Shown here in pieces: positions 29,225-40,591 of a stretch of DNA of 64,000 nt. Below the pieces are notes generated by a model, which searched no databases, was not told the DNA's origin, and saw nothing but the letters and a program-made list of their open reading frames with translations. Position 1 is the stretch's first letter; every line of letters begins with the position of its first letter. The DNA comes from Mesostigma viride. Taxonomy: Eukaryota; Streptophyta; Mesostigmatophyceae; Mesostigmatales; Mesostigmataceae. The DNA is taken from NCBI GenBank assembly GCA_009746045.1, contig RPFO01000080.1, positions 2,310,315-2,374,314 of the forward strand. The letters run 5' to 3'. A program made the translations under genes and the position numbers.

Positions 29225-30910
29225 GTTAGTCCCACGCAAATTTAACCCTCCTTCAGGTGCATCAAGCAATTCCTGTTTTACATCCTGTAAGCTGCAGCGC
29301 CCCTGGCACCGATCTGTGTCCAGAGAAACAGGCCGATGGCTGATTCAGCGGCTGAAATTCTAAGCATCATATTTTCAAGCCCAAAGCTTTTATCATTCGC
29401 GTGATTTACACATGCAATAATTGCAATTAACAGCCATAGTCGCACTTCCAGCCATTATAATTAGCAATTTGTGCACACTCTCAAAATAAAACGGAGCAAA
29501 CCGACAAGAGTATTTTTCCCGTACCTCTGCCAGATGGTGGGGAGTTGGCTCCTGTGGAATGCTCGATGCTAAGTATCCATGAGCAGGATCTTACGTACAT
29601 CGTACTCTGATAAATGTACGTCTGGTGCTGGCGGCTGCCACCGTGCAGGGTATACTGGTATAGCTTTATGCGGTGCCCTCAAATAATTTTGTCATGATGA
29701 CATTGGCCATTGAGCAATGAGCTGGACGTCGATCACTTCCTGAAGTTATCCTGTGTGTATGCGTACTGCCTACTGCGCAGCTAATCACTCATTATTAAAT
29801 TGATGTCTCTTCCAAGTTCCAAATATGCCGTCCAGTAGCTTTGTTACGTCTGGCTATAAGTGGAAGCGAGAGTGCGAGACATCAGGCAGCTTGAGGATAC
29901 ATAGCAGCAAAACTCGGACCAAGAGGAGAGGTTGTTGACAAAAATGATGGGACATTGCACCATCCCAGTCTAATCGCCAACCAAGAGTTCCAAGAGCTGC
30001 CCGCCGGGATTCTGCGCGTTTCAGTTTGGGCATGGGGACGAGCCGGCTCAGTTTGCCTTTCATAATCATGATTTGCCATGGTAGTACACTGGTCACCAAT
30101 AGACGAACTCTGGCGGGACTACTCCCCACTGGCCGGAAGGCCACGGAGCAACGTCACTTGATGCTTGAACGGCCGTGAACCTACAACTGCTGGCTTCTGT
30201 TCCTACGATCAACCGACATAATACATCATGCATGGATCACTCATGCACCGGCTAGGTTGCGAGGGCACGAAGCACACAAATGTCAGTAGCAACATTAACA
30301 GTAGCAACTGAATATTCGTAACAACAATGGATTACGCGATGTCGTCCATGATGCATCCGCACAGGAATGATTTATGCTGACTTTAAAATCACGAGGGCAC
30401 GAGAATGTGTAATGACCATTCTCTGTCATGCATTGTCCTAATTCGCTGACAACCTCGTGCCGTGCTGTTGCAGTCACAGAGTTAGTATGCCCTCGCTTGC
30501 TATTTGAAGCCTGAGAGATGATTGTGACTTGGTTTTAGTTGCTCTTTGTTAAGGAAACATGGGTGAAATGTATACGTATTTCATGTATTGGAACGTCTAC
30601 TTCATTAATTGAGGGATGTCACATGTTCCTTCACTGATTCGAAGCTCCCCGGTTAAGTGACCAGTCCACAAAGGGGAGAAAACGGTGGGCCAGAAGCGGC
30701 TACACCCGGCAATCCAGGTGCAATACTGAGACACCGGATTTGCACTTGTGGGTTGATTTCTTGCTCGAAAACTACAACGTGGGCGGCGCGCTGGTTGGTT
30801 GCTTGCTCGGACTGACATTTTGGGCTTGGCGGAGCCAACGGGGGCCACGCTCTAGTTATCAATAATTTATGCATATGCAATGCGGCACACATGTTGTTAC
30901 GATATTTTTT
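29225..30910. other. Spacer upstream of CFAP57
   Basis: No gene or clear element recognised. It must contain the CFAP57 promoter (minus strand). No TATA box is convincing. Confidence 0.5.
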
Positions 30911-30938
30911 TTAGATTCGGCCCATCCGACCCCCTGTC

Positions 30939-32090
30939 ATGCATCCCGCACCCCTGGCCGACCCCAATGAGCTACCGCCGTTCACCGAGCTCGAGTTGAG
31001 CACCGCCGCCAAGCAACTCCGCTTCTACGCCGCCGTTGGACCCGACCAGCTCCCCGCCCAGGTGATTAAACTGACGGCGCTCACGGGGTTCCTGCTTGAC
31101 GTCTGCAACCGGATCCTGCTTGCCGATGCGCCGCCGATTCCTGAGAGGCAGCACAGCTACCGTATTATGTTGAAGAAAAACAAAGGTTCCCCTGACGTCC
31201 CCGCCAACTACCGCGGAGTCTGCATCCAGAGCGCCGCACTCAAGTTGTTCATTGTCGTCAGAAAGCAACAAACATATTGTTCATGCGCATGATCCTCAAC
31301 TTCCTTCGTTCTGCTCTCGACCGTCACCTTAATTGGGGAGAGTCAATTGGGCTTTCGTCCTGGGCGCAACACCGTCATGGCCATCTTCGTTGCGCGCCGC
31401 CTCTTCGAGGAAATCGCTCTCCTGCAGCCTGGTGAGGTTCCCGCCATCCTGATCTTCGTCGACTTCATCATCAAGGTTTTTTATTCTGTCCTCTGGGCTC
31501 TATGGGCTGTCCTTGCTCGCGCTCGCGTCCCCACTCCCCTGATTACCGTCATCCGCACGCTGTATGAGGGGTCGACCACTTCGGTGCACACTCAACACGG
31601 CTTTACCCCGCCATGTCCACTGCAGACCGGCGTCTGGCAGGGTTGCGTCCTGTCGCCGTACCGGTTTATTATTGTAGTGGATTATGTTATGCGCCAGGCA
31701 CGTGCCCGCTTTGCTAGCATTGCACGTCGTGCCCCTGGCCTAGTGATCACGAATGAGCTTGGGGAAGGGGGGCCGACCAACAGGCAGAATTTCCTAGCTG
31801 ACCTCATTTATGCCGACGACATCACGCTCATCGAGAGGCCGGAGTTTGCCCAACTTTGGCTGGACTGCCTGGCGCTCGAGGCTCGGGCGGTTGGTCTAGA
31901 AATTAATCGGCCCCAAAACGGAGGCCCTGGCTCTTTGCATGGCCAGGCCCCCGCCCACACTCCGCCTCTTAGACGACACCGCGGTCAACTACCCTACTTC
32001 AGGCCGCTTCAAGCTGCTCGGCAGTTGGCTTCCCGACTCCGAGGACGACCTGACGACATGGATCGGCATGGCATGGGCGCAAATCCATGA
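30939..32090 (+). pseudogene. Reverse transcriptase pseudogene of APE-type LINE
   Basis: Two overlapping open pieces (30939-31292 and 31347-32090) in different frames, covering RT fingers and palm. The break lies near 31255-31330 (LFIVVRKQQ in one frame, ILNFLRSALDRHL in another). Confidence 0.85.
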
Positions 32091-32530
32091 CCACCGCCGC
32101 TGGCCGGTGGAGCAACCCTGCCCTACCCCGGATCATCAACCGTGACCAGTCTTCAAGGTCGTCATTCTGACGATCCTGACCTACGGCGCCGAGACCTGGA
32201 CACTGACGCTGGAGCTGGAGCAGCGCCTCGACGGCAACGTCACCAAGATGCTGCGCAAGGCCCTTAACATCCCCTTTGGTTTGCACATTAGTAATGAGGA
32301 CTTGTACGGTGATTTGCCCTATGTTTCCCACATTCTTAGGCACAGGCACCTGGGCCTAGCCAGGCACCTGGCCCGCACAGACAGATCAGGTAGACACATC
32401 AGATAGACTAGCTGCATGGCACCAAGCCCGCCCAGCCTGGGCGTTATGTCCTCACCTCGTGTGCGGCCCCAGGCCGCGCGCGGCAGGGCCGCCACCCATG
32501 GACTTTTCGTGATAGACTCGGCATGGACAT

Positions 32531-32703
32531 TAATTAATTAATTAAACTCGTGCTCCCGTTGGGGAGTCACGGAGCACCGAAGTGCTTTTAATCCCTGTGT
32601 GTGCACTACAGGAGAAAGGGCAGAGACCCCCAGTCTCCTTCATGCCAAAGGCATGCCACAGCTGCAATCGGGCGCGGCTAGCTAAAAGGACAGGCTAACG
32701 ATC
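32531..32703 (-). mobile_element. SINE-like short element, copy 2, with 12-bp target duplication
   Basis: 173 bp inserted in the LINE between two copies of CGGCATGGACAT (32519-32530 and 32704-32715). A TTAATTAATTAATTAA tail at its left end marks its 3' end, so it lies on the minus strand. Shares most of its length with 16698-16872. No tRNA-like boxes seen; it may be a truncated LINE tail rather than a true SINE. Confidence 0.75.
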
Positions 32704-32790
32704 CGGCATGGACATGCATGTGCTACCCTAGACGTGACGGGCTCACACCCGGGCAACCTAGCTGGTTTATCTGTATATATATTCATTAAG

Positions 32791-33215
32791 CGGTTTGAGG
32801 CAGGGGAAAACATGCGTGGACGATAGGAATTATAGCACCGGCGGGCTTCCAAGTGCCGGACGGCAGGCGGTACCACCATTCCGTGGCAGCTTGGCCCAGT
32901 TTGCTACCGGCTGGCACACGTTTTCAGTGCATTTTGGGCTCCAGATTTAAATGCAACGTGCGGTTTGAGGCAGGGGAAAACATGCGTGGACGATAGGAAT
33001 TATAGCACCGGCGGGCTTCAAAGTGCCGGACGGCAGGCGGTACCACCATTCCGTGGCAGCTTGGCCCAGTTTGCTACCGGCTGGCACACGTTTTCAGTGA
33101 ATTTTGGGCTCCAGATTTAAATGCAACGTGCGGTTTGAGGCAGGGGAAAACATGCGTGGACGATAGGAATTATAGCACCGGCGGGCTTCAAAGTGCCGGA
33201 CGGCAGGCGGTACCG
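32791..33215 (+). promoter_or_regulatory. 170-bp tandem 5' monomers, 2.5 copies
   Basis: Units start CGGTTTGAGGCAGGGGAAAA at 32791, 32961 and 33131. The third is cut at GGCGGTACC. Monomers at a LINE 5' end recall promoter monomers of some other LINEs; promoter function is inferred. Confidence 0.8.
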
Positions 33216-33228
33216 CGACCGCAGCGCG

Positions 33229-33280
33229 TTGGGGGGCTGCCGCCCCCCAAACCCCCCGCGTGGGGGGCTCCGCCCCCCAC
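33229..33280 (+). promoter_or_regulatory. Twin GC hairpins upstream of the RLE LINE ORF
   Basis: TTGGGGGGC...GCCCCCCAA (33229-33250) and GTGGGGGGC...GCCCCCCAC (33260-33280) are two adjacent strong stem-loops, about 50 bases before ATG 33329. Confidence 0.7.
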
Positions 33281-33328
33281 ACCCCCCGCCCCCCCCCTCG
33301 GTGGCTGCCACGCCTGCCCTGATTGTTC

Positions 33329-36300
33329 ATGGACGACCCACGACCCCCTTCGCCCAACGGCTCCCCCGCTCCCCGGTTGGCGCCTCGGCGGTCCTCTCGG
33401 CTTGCGGCCCTTCTTGCGGAGGTGGGCGACCCGGCTGCGGGGGGCTCGGGCGCCCCGGTCTCCCCCTCCTTGGTCTGCGAGGTCTGCCGGAGCGGGCACC
33501 GCGGGCACCACATGTTAGTTTGTGATGCTTGCAATTCCGGGTGGCACTTGCAGTGTCTTACTCCCCGGCTCTACCGGGTCCCGCCGGGCTCCTGGACGTG
33601 CCCGCGCTGTCCCCCCCGGCGGGCCCCCGGGCTGCCCTCCCCGCTGGGTGCTCCGGCCCCCTGCCCCGTGTGCCCCCCTGCCGAGGCCCTCGGGGCGGGC
33701 CGTGGCCTGCCCGATGGGGCCGCCGTTGCTCGGGCCCTGGCGCCCTCGGCCCCGGGGCCCCACCCGTCGCCTGGCCCCGCCGACGGGGGCGCGGCGCTGT
33801 CGCCTGGGCTGGGCCCGGCCGACCCCCGGCGGGCCTGGCGACCCCGGCGCCCGCCCCCGGCCCCTCGCTCCCCGACGCTCTGGCCTCCCTTCCCCCGGCC
33901 GCGGTTGGCCACCCAGCCGCCACCCCCGTCCTTGCCGCGTGGGACGGCGGCCCCCGGGCCCACGCGTTCACCTCGTGGCCGCCCTCGCACATTGTCGGCG
34001 TGGTGGGCCGCGCCACCTTTTCTTGGGCGTACTGCCCTTTGTTGCTGGACGCGGTCGGGCTCCAGGCCGCCTTCCCCTCGCTCCCTAGGCCCCCGGCCTT
34101 CCTGGCCCTAGTTGCGCAGGTGCGGGCGACATTTCTTTCCGCCGCCCCCCCGGTGACGGCCTCGACTCTTTGGGGGTATGTCTTGGAAGGATATCACGCC
34201 GGCTGCCGGCTGCCGTGGCATCTCCCGGCCGCCCGGCAGGAAGAGCTGCTTTCCCTGGACGAGCGGGTGGGTCAGGAGGTGGTCGAGTTCGTCACGGCGG
34301 TGGCTCGAGACGCACAGGTCTCGGTGCGGGCGGCCTACCTCGCGGGCGGCGCCGACCTGGGCCTCATGTCCCCGCGGCAGCTTCGCCTCTTCTTGGACGC
34401 CCAGGCCCCGCCTCCCGGCCCGGTTGCCAGTGGGGGCTTTCTCATCACCTCCCTCAGCCTGGCGCAGGCCGCCATGCTGCGTGTGGAGTTCGGGGCCCCC
34501 ATCGCGGTTCAGGGCGGCCAGGCCATCTTGGTGGACTCGGCCGGGCGCGCCCAGCCCCTAACCGCGGGGACGCCTGTTTCTGCCTTCCTCCACGACATCC
34601 TGGAGTTGGCAGGCATCCCGCACGAATGGCACCCCGCGGCTGACCAACCGGTCGGCATCCTCTCGCGCGCCCAGATTGCCGCTCTCCCGGGTTGCTGGGA
34701 GGCCGGCTGGGACCCGCCCCCCCCTCATGTCCGGTCCCTTCTGGAGGGGGACGACCCCGAGTCGGGCTCCTGTGCCATCTGCCTTGAGCCCTTCCGGCCG
34801 GGGGATGGCTTGTGTCGCCTGCCCGCGTGCGGCCACACATTCCATCAAGCGTGCATCGCGCGCAGCTTGCTCCACTCCGTGCCGCGCTGCCCGTTGTGCC
34901 GGGCTGTTGTGCCGCCCCCTGGGACTGCGCTTCCTCTCGGCCCGCCCCCGGTCTCGCTGGGTCCCCTGCCGGGTCCCCACCGGGCCCCGGGGCCAGCTGC
35001 CTCCCCGACCCCTCGGCCGCCGCCCCCGGCCTCGTTGCCGGGGCCTGGGGTGGTCGCGGGCGCGCTGGCGAGTCCCCCTGGGAGGGGCGCCGGCGTTCTC
35101 GATCCCCCTCCGCTGGGGGTCTCCCCGGTGGGCACTGCCTCCTCCGTGGCCCCGGCGGGCCTGCCGGGCGCTGGTCGGGTCGTGGTGCGCGCGCCTGCCG
35201 GCCCGGCTGGGGAGACGCCGCAGGCCCCACGTCCTGCCTTTGCTGGCGCCGCTCCCCGCCACTCAGCGCCCGCCGACGGCCTTCACCGGTGTGCCGTGCT
35301 GCTTCCCACGGGGTCCCCGTGTGCGGGTGTGTTCCACAACCGTAACCTCCTCTGCCAGCACCTTCGCGCTGTGCACCCCGATCTCGGCGCGGCGGATCTG
35401 CAGGCCATGAGCTGTTACCGGTGCCCGGAAGCTCACTGCCAGCGGGTGTACTCCATTCACGGGCGCGCTCAGCACGCGCGCGCCTGTGTTGCTCAACGGC
35501 CCCTCAACCGGCCAGCAGTCCCGGCCCCCTCCCCCCTCCCGCCTCGGCTCCCACCGGCTCCCAGCCCCCGCCGCCCGACTACTCGGCCAGTTGGCGTTGG
35601 CTTGACACGGTTCCCTGGGATGCATGCGCCATCAACCCGACGTCTACCCTGACCGACCTCCCCCACCGCGCGCGTAGCCTTTTCGCGCAATGTGCAATCG
35701 TTTCTCTCCGGCGCATGCACGCCGCTCCGGACGACCCGCTGGGCTTTAAACTGCACATGGTGACCCCCCGCCTGCTCCTCACCCCTCTCGGGCGTGGTGT
35801 GCGCGGCCTCCAGGGTGCGGTTATTGCCCGTTGCCGACGCTTTCTGCAGGGGGACTGGGAGGGGCTGTTTGGCGTGCCGCCCCCGCGCACGGCCCGGCTG
35901 TCGGGGGAGGTCAACTTCGAGCGGGTGGCCGCCGACGTCATCCGCCTCGTCCGCGAGGGGCAGCTCAGCCGGGCCATGACCCGCTTGGAAATGGCCAAGC
36001 TCGCCCCCGCCAATGCGGCTACCCTGGCGGCCTTGGAGGCTCTTCACCCTGCGGAGCCCGGATTCCAGCTGCCCGTGCCGGACCCCCTGCCGGCCCCCCT
36101 CCGGCTGGACCGCGACTGCTTCCTGGAGGTGATGCGTGCGGTCCCGCGGGCTTCCTCTACCGGGCCGTCGGGCTGGCGCTACGAGCACTTGGAGGTCCTG
36201 GTGGGGCATGGGGGCGAGGACATTCTCTTTGACACCCTCATTGACCTGGCGGCTGGTCGCGTTCCTCCCGCTGCGCGCGAGTGGTTAGCGGGCGCTCGCC

Positions 36301-38491
36301 TCCTCGCTCTGCTCAAGGGTGTCTTGCCCCCCCCGAGGGCAAGGTGCGCCCGATCGCCTGCGGTGAGGTGCTCCGCAAGCTCGTGGGCAAAGTGATCTGC
36401 CGCCAAAAGGCGCCCGAGCTCCGTGCCTTTTTCTGCCCGCCCCTCGCAGCGGGTGAGACCTCGGTGGCGGCCCAGCTGGGGGTGACGACTCCAGGCGGGG
36501 CGGATATCCTCATCCATTCGGTGCAGGCCTACCTCGAGGCCCACCCCACCCACGCTGTCGTCAAGGTCGACTGCCACAACGCGTTCAACAGTCTGTCCCG
36601 CGCCAGCATGTTTGCGGCCGTCATGGAGTCCTTCGAGGACTTGTACGCTTGGACAGCCGTGTGCTACGGCCAGCCCGGCCAACTGGTTCACATCATGGAG
36701 GACGGCACTCGCGGCGGCCTGCTGTCGCGGTCGGGCACCCAGCAAGGGGACCCCCTGGGACCCCTGTACTTTGCCGCCCCCCTCCAGGGTTGCCTCCAAG
36801 CGGTCCATGCTGCCCACCCGGCGGTCGCTATTCAGGCCTACTTGGATGATATCTACCTTCTGGGCCCTGTGCCGGACACCACCGCGGCTCTGCTGGCACT
36901 GCAGACCGCGGTGGCCGACATCAACCTCCAGTTGACCCTTGCCAAGTGCGCGGTGTACTCGCCCCAAGGTGATTGCTCCGGCTTTCCGCCCCAGCTCTTG
37001 GGCCGGGACGAGCGCCTCCATGGGTTGGATGTCCTCGGCGTTCCGGTTGGCGACCCCGCGTTTGTCATCGATGCTCTGCGGGCCGCCCTCGAGGCACGCA
37101 CTGAGGTACTGCCCTTGATTGCGCGCCTTCATGATTCGCAGACCAAGGGTCTGCTTCTGTGGTTTTGCGCTCACCCTCGCGTCGTTCACTGGCTCCGGGG
37201 CGCTCTTCCGTCTCAGGTCCGGCTGGCCGCCGAGGGCCACGACGAACGCATCCAGTCGGCCTTGGCGCAGCTGGTCCCGGGCCCCGACCTCCCGCCACAT
37301 GCTATTCGCATTGCCTCCCTGCCTGCACGGATGGGTGGCTGCGGTCTGACTCGTGCCGCCCGGCTGGCCCCAGCAGCATTTTTGGGCTCCGTCGCTCAGT
37401 CGTGGGCGGAAAGCTGCCGGCTCCTGCCCCTTTTGGCAACGGCAGCGCCTGACCTCCTGGACCCCAGCAGCCCTTTGCCCTTCGTCACCGCCATCCAGGA
37501 GGCCTATGCTGAGATCCAGCAGGCCTGTTCTCCCGTCCGTGCCGCTCAGGCGGTACAGCGCCACCTCCCTCGCGGCACTCCCTCGGTCGCCTCCGTTCAA
37601 TCTCCCGCCGCATTCCCTGCTCGCGTCATCGATAAACACCAGAAAACCTACGCGGGTATTCTGCACACGGCTGATTGGATTGCTCTTTTCGCGGACCTCA
37701 ACGCCCAGGGACGTGCGTGGCTGTTCTCGCTTTCCTTGCGGAGTGTGGGCTCGGCGTACCTTCGTGCTCTTCCCATGGCCCCCCCATTCGCCTTGGCTCC
37801 CAGCCACTACTCGGTGGCGCTCCGGCACCAGCTATTTGCCCCGCAGCCTCTTGTTCCGGCCGGGCGGCCTTGTGGTAGCTGTGGGCAGCCGCTGGATCCC
37901 ACGGGGACTCACTACCTTGCCTGCATGGGGGGCCAACAGAATCAGAATTGGTATTTGTATTTGCACACTGTCCTCCTGACGGTGGTGCTCGCCATGATTC
38001 GGTCGGTTTTCCCCCACGCGAACATCCGGTCCGAGGATGCGGATGGCGCTGCCTTCTATTCCCCCAACCACCGGCCTGACATCGTGGTGCTGGACTTTGA
38101 GGGGGGTGGCCGGCATCTGCTTATTGACGTTTCGGTGGCGCGGCCCTTGGCTCTTAGCCACGTGGCTGGGGCCTCCCTCACGGCAGGTTACACGGCGGAC
38201 CGGGCGGAGCGGGCCAAGCTCCTGGCCTACGGCGACGTCGGGCACCATCGTGTGGTGCCCTTTGTCCTGGAGGAGTTTGGGGCCATGGGGCCCCTGACCT
38301 CCGCCTTCTTCAAGGAGTGTTGCCGGCTCCGGGAGGACCGGCTGGACCTGGAGGGCCAGCGGGCCCCATGGTCGGCGCGGACCTGGACGTCATATTGGCG
38401 TCAGCGCTTGTCGGTGGCGCTGACTCGGGCCATGGCTGACATCATGCTCCGCCGTACGCGGGCTGATTTTGCGGTGCAGCAGGGCTATTAG
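33329..38491 (+). pseudogene. RLE LINE polyprotein (PHD, RING-H2, zinc fingers, RT, CCHC, RLE), frame-broken
   Basis: Piece 1 (from ATG 33329): PHD finger, VCEVCRSGH, MLVCDACNSGWHLQC and WTCPRCP. Piece 2 (about 33620-35652): RING-H2, CAICLEPF, PACGHTFHQACI and CPLC, then C2H2-like fingers with LCQHLRAVH and CQRVYSIHGRAQHARAC. Piece 3 (about 35421-36330): RT N-terminus, SGWRYEHLEVLVGHGG. Piece 4 (about 36330-38491): KVDCHNAFNSLSR, TQQGDPLGPLYF and AYLDDIYLL (RT motifs A, B and C). After these come CGSCGQP...THYLAC (CCHC) and HRPDIVVLDF plus LLIDVSV with a downstream Lys, fitting a restriction-like endonuclease. Frame breaks may be decay or homopolymer sequencing errors. If unbroken it would be about 1700 residues. 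Confidence 0.85.
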
Positions 38492-38637
38492 GTTCCTCCC
38501 GTTAGGCGTTTCCATTGGTCTTATCGTAGTATAGAGCTTTGACATGGCTCTGTATATAGGTTTATAGCTGGGCGTTTGCTTTGGTTTGAGTGATTTCACT
38601 CTGCTGTAAGTAATTATATTTTTAATATATATTCATT

Positions 38638-39368
38638 ACCTTGCCTGCATGGGGGGCCAACAGAATCAGAATTGGTATTTGTATTTGCACACTGTCCTCC
38701 TGACGGTGGTGCTCGCCATGATTCGGTCGGTTTTCCCCCACGCGAACATCCGGTCCGAGGATGCGGATGGCGCTGCCTTCTATTCCCCCAACCACCGGCC
38801 TGACATCGTGGTGCTGGACTTTGAGGGGGGTGGCCGGCATCTGCTTATTGACGTTTCGGTGGCGCGGCCCTTGGCTCTTAGCCACGTGGCTGGGGCCTCC
38901 CTCACGGCAGGTTACACGGCGGACCGGGCGGAGCGGGCCAAGCTCCTGGCCTACGGCGACGTCGGGCACCATCGTGTGGTGCCCTTTGTCCTGGAGGAGT
39001 TTGGGGCCATGGGGCCCCTGACCTCCGCCTTCTTCAAGGAGTGTTGCCGGCTCCGGGAGGACCGGCTGGACCTGGAGGGCCAGCGGGCCCCATGGTCGGC
39101 GCGGACCTGGCCGGACGTCATATTGGCGTCAGCGCTTGTCGGTGGCGCTGACTCGGGCCATGGCTGACATCATGCTCCGCCGCACGCGGGCTGATTTTGC
39201 GGTGCAGCAGGGCTATTAGGTTCCTCCCGTTAGGCGTTTCCATTGGTCTTATCGTAGTATAGAGCTTTGACATGGCTCTGTATATAGGTTTATAGCTGGG
39301 CGTTTGCTTTGGTTTGAGTGATTTCACTCTGCTGTAAGTAATTATATTTTTAATATATATTCATTACC
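38638..39368 (+). mobile_element. 5'-truncated copy of the RLE LINE
   Basis: Near-identical to 37917-38640 (from CCTGCATGGGGGGCCAACAG to the 3' end). It starts at a TACC microhomology shared with the target. A 4-bp CCGG insertion (about 39111) shifts the frame before the C-terminus. The 3' flank again reads ATATATATTCATTA. High identity implies recent retrotransposition or duplication. Confidence 0.92.
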
Positions 39369-39650
39369 CTCCCTCGCACCGTGGCTGATGTGTTATTCCC
39401 CCGCACCCGGGCCGACTTTAATTGTCGTTACCCATGCGGTCTTGATCCCTCCCAGCAGGCCTGCATATGGTGGGCCGGCAGCGATGTTGCTGGCAGCATA
39501 TCGGAGTTTAGTGATGTAGTTAGTTGTACCTTGTGCAGCTGGCGTGATCCTTGGATGTCCGTGTCAGATTCCTATTAATTTCTTCAGGGTTCTTCTTCTT
39601 TTCCGGTTTTTCCTTATGTTGCATGCCCCTCTCACCTCCGTAACTTATCA
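39369..39650 (+). mobile_element. Tail of a divergent RLE LINE relative
   Basis: MADVLFPRTRADF resembles the MADIMLRRTRADF end of the full element. The following 3' UTR is different, so this is a second subfamily's 3' end. Confidence 0.6.
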
Positions 39651-39654
39651 TTCT

Positions 39655-40222
39655 CAATTCATGAATATATATTTAATAATATAATTACTTACAGCAGAGT
39701 GAAATCACTCAAGCCAAAGCAAACGCCCAGCTATAAACCTCTATACAGAGCCATGTCAAATCTCTATACTACGATAAGACCAATGGAAACTCCTAACGGG
39801 AGGAACCTAATAGCCCTGCTGCACCGCAAAATCAGCCCGCGTACGGCGGAGCATGATGTCAGCCATGGCCCGAGTCAGCGCCACCGACAAGCGCTGACGC
39901 CAATATGACGTCCAGGTCCGCGCCGACCATGGGGCCCGCTGGCCCTCCAGGTCCAGCCGGTCCTCCCGGAGCCGGCAACACTCCTTGAAGAAGGCGGAGG
40001 TCAGGGGCCCCATGGCCCCAAACTCCTCCAGGACAAAGGGCACCACACGATGGTGCCCGACGTCGCCGTAGGCCAGGAGCTTGGCCCGCTCCGCCCGGTC
40101 CGCCGTGTAACCTGCCGTGAGGGAGGCCCCAGCCACGTGGCTAAGAGCCAAGGGCCGCGCCACCGAAACGTCAATAAGCAGATGCCGGCCACCCCCCTCA
40201 AAGTCCAGCACCACGATGTGAC
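39655..40222 (-). mobile_element. Inverted 5'-truncated RLE LINE copy
   Basis: Reverse complement of about 38081-38635. The left end (its 3' end) has CATGAATATATAT and the right end repeats CATGAATATATAT before APE LINE sequence resumes, a 13-bp target duplication. Confidence 0.9.
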
Positions 40223-40225
40223 CAT

Positions 40226-40415
40226 GAATATATATGGAGGCAGATGGTACGCAAGGATAGATGGCAAGTAGTGATGAAGGAGACCACCCCCAACCAAGTC
40301 TGTGGGGGCTCCGCGTGTGACCGCGTATGTGTGGCATTCATAGCGATTCGGGCCGTGGTGCCCACAACCCTGTAACTAGTGGACCTAGATAGCTTACATC
40401 ATCCATTCCATCCCT
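40226..40415 (+). mobile_element. APE-type LINE, right part of the interrupted copy
   Basis: Begins TATGGAGGCAGATGG and continues with the C-terminal/3' UTR sequence seen at 43 kb and 44.3 kb in reverse. It completes the copy that stops at about 32787. Confidence 0.8.
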
Positions 40416-40591
40416 TTTTTAATTTTTTTTTTCATCGCACCGACAAGCCACGAGCCACGAGGTAGCCATGGCTGATGGCGGAGCTCATAACTTTCACGTT
40501 TGAGCTCCGAATTCGGCTGTGAACATCACTATATCGCTTCGTCTTTCTAAGACGCACATGCTGATATAATTTTCAGAAGCTAATACGCAAT

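Larger units (their letters stand above)
30911..32787 (+). mobile_element. APE-type LINE, degenerate, left part (continues at 40226)
   Basis: RT-domain remnants: PANYRGVCIQSAALKLF, then after a frameshift LGFRPGRNTVMAIFVARRLF, GVWQGCVLSPYRFIIVVDYV and LIYADDITLIE with the YADD box. The C-terminal part (KMLRKALNIPFGLH) is further frame-broken. Motif A is damaged (FVDFIIKVFYSV where the relative at 45.9 kb has FVDYIKAFDEV). A SINE-like element interrupts it at 32531-32703 and the RLE LINE block at about 32773. Its 3' end resumes at about 40226. Not functional. Confidence 0.88.
32773..38640 (+). mobile_element. RLE-type non-LTR retrotransposon, nearly full length
   Basis: 5' tandem monomers (32791-33215), short GC-rich leader, one broken long ORF (33329-38491) and a 3' UTR with TGTAA (38603-38607). 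Both ends are flanked by ATATATATTCATTA, a probable target duplication (32773-32787 and about 38625-38638). The predicted order is PHD finger, RING-H2, C2H2-like fingers, reverse transcriptase, CCHC knuckle, restriction-like endonuclease. At least three frame changes separate the pieces, one at a run of eight C (about 36327). Confidence 0.88.

Noticed and set aside
28262-29245. 327-codon frame antisense to CFAP57 exon 1
   Set aside because: Shadow of a GC-rich coding exon; the sense frame has recognisable WD repeats.
36179-37828. 549-codon frame antisense to the RLE LINE RT
   Set aside because: The sense strand carries RT motifs A, B and C; the antisense frame has none.
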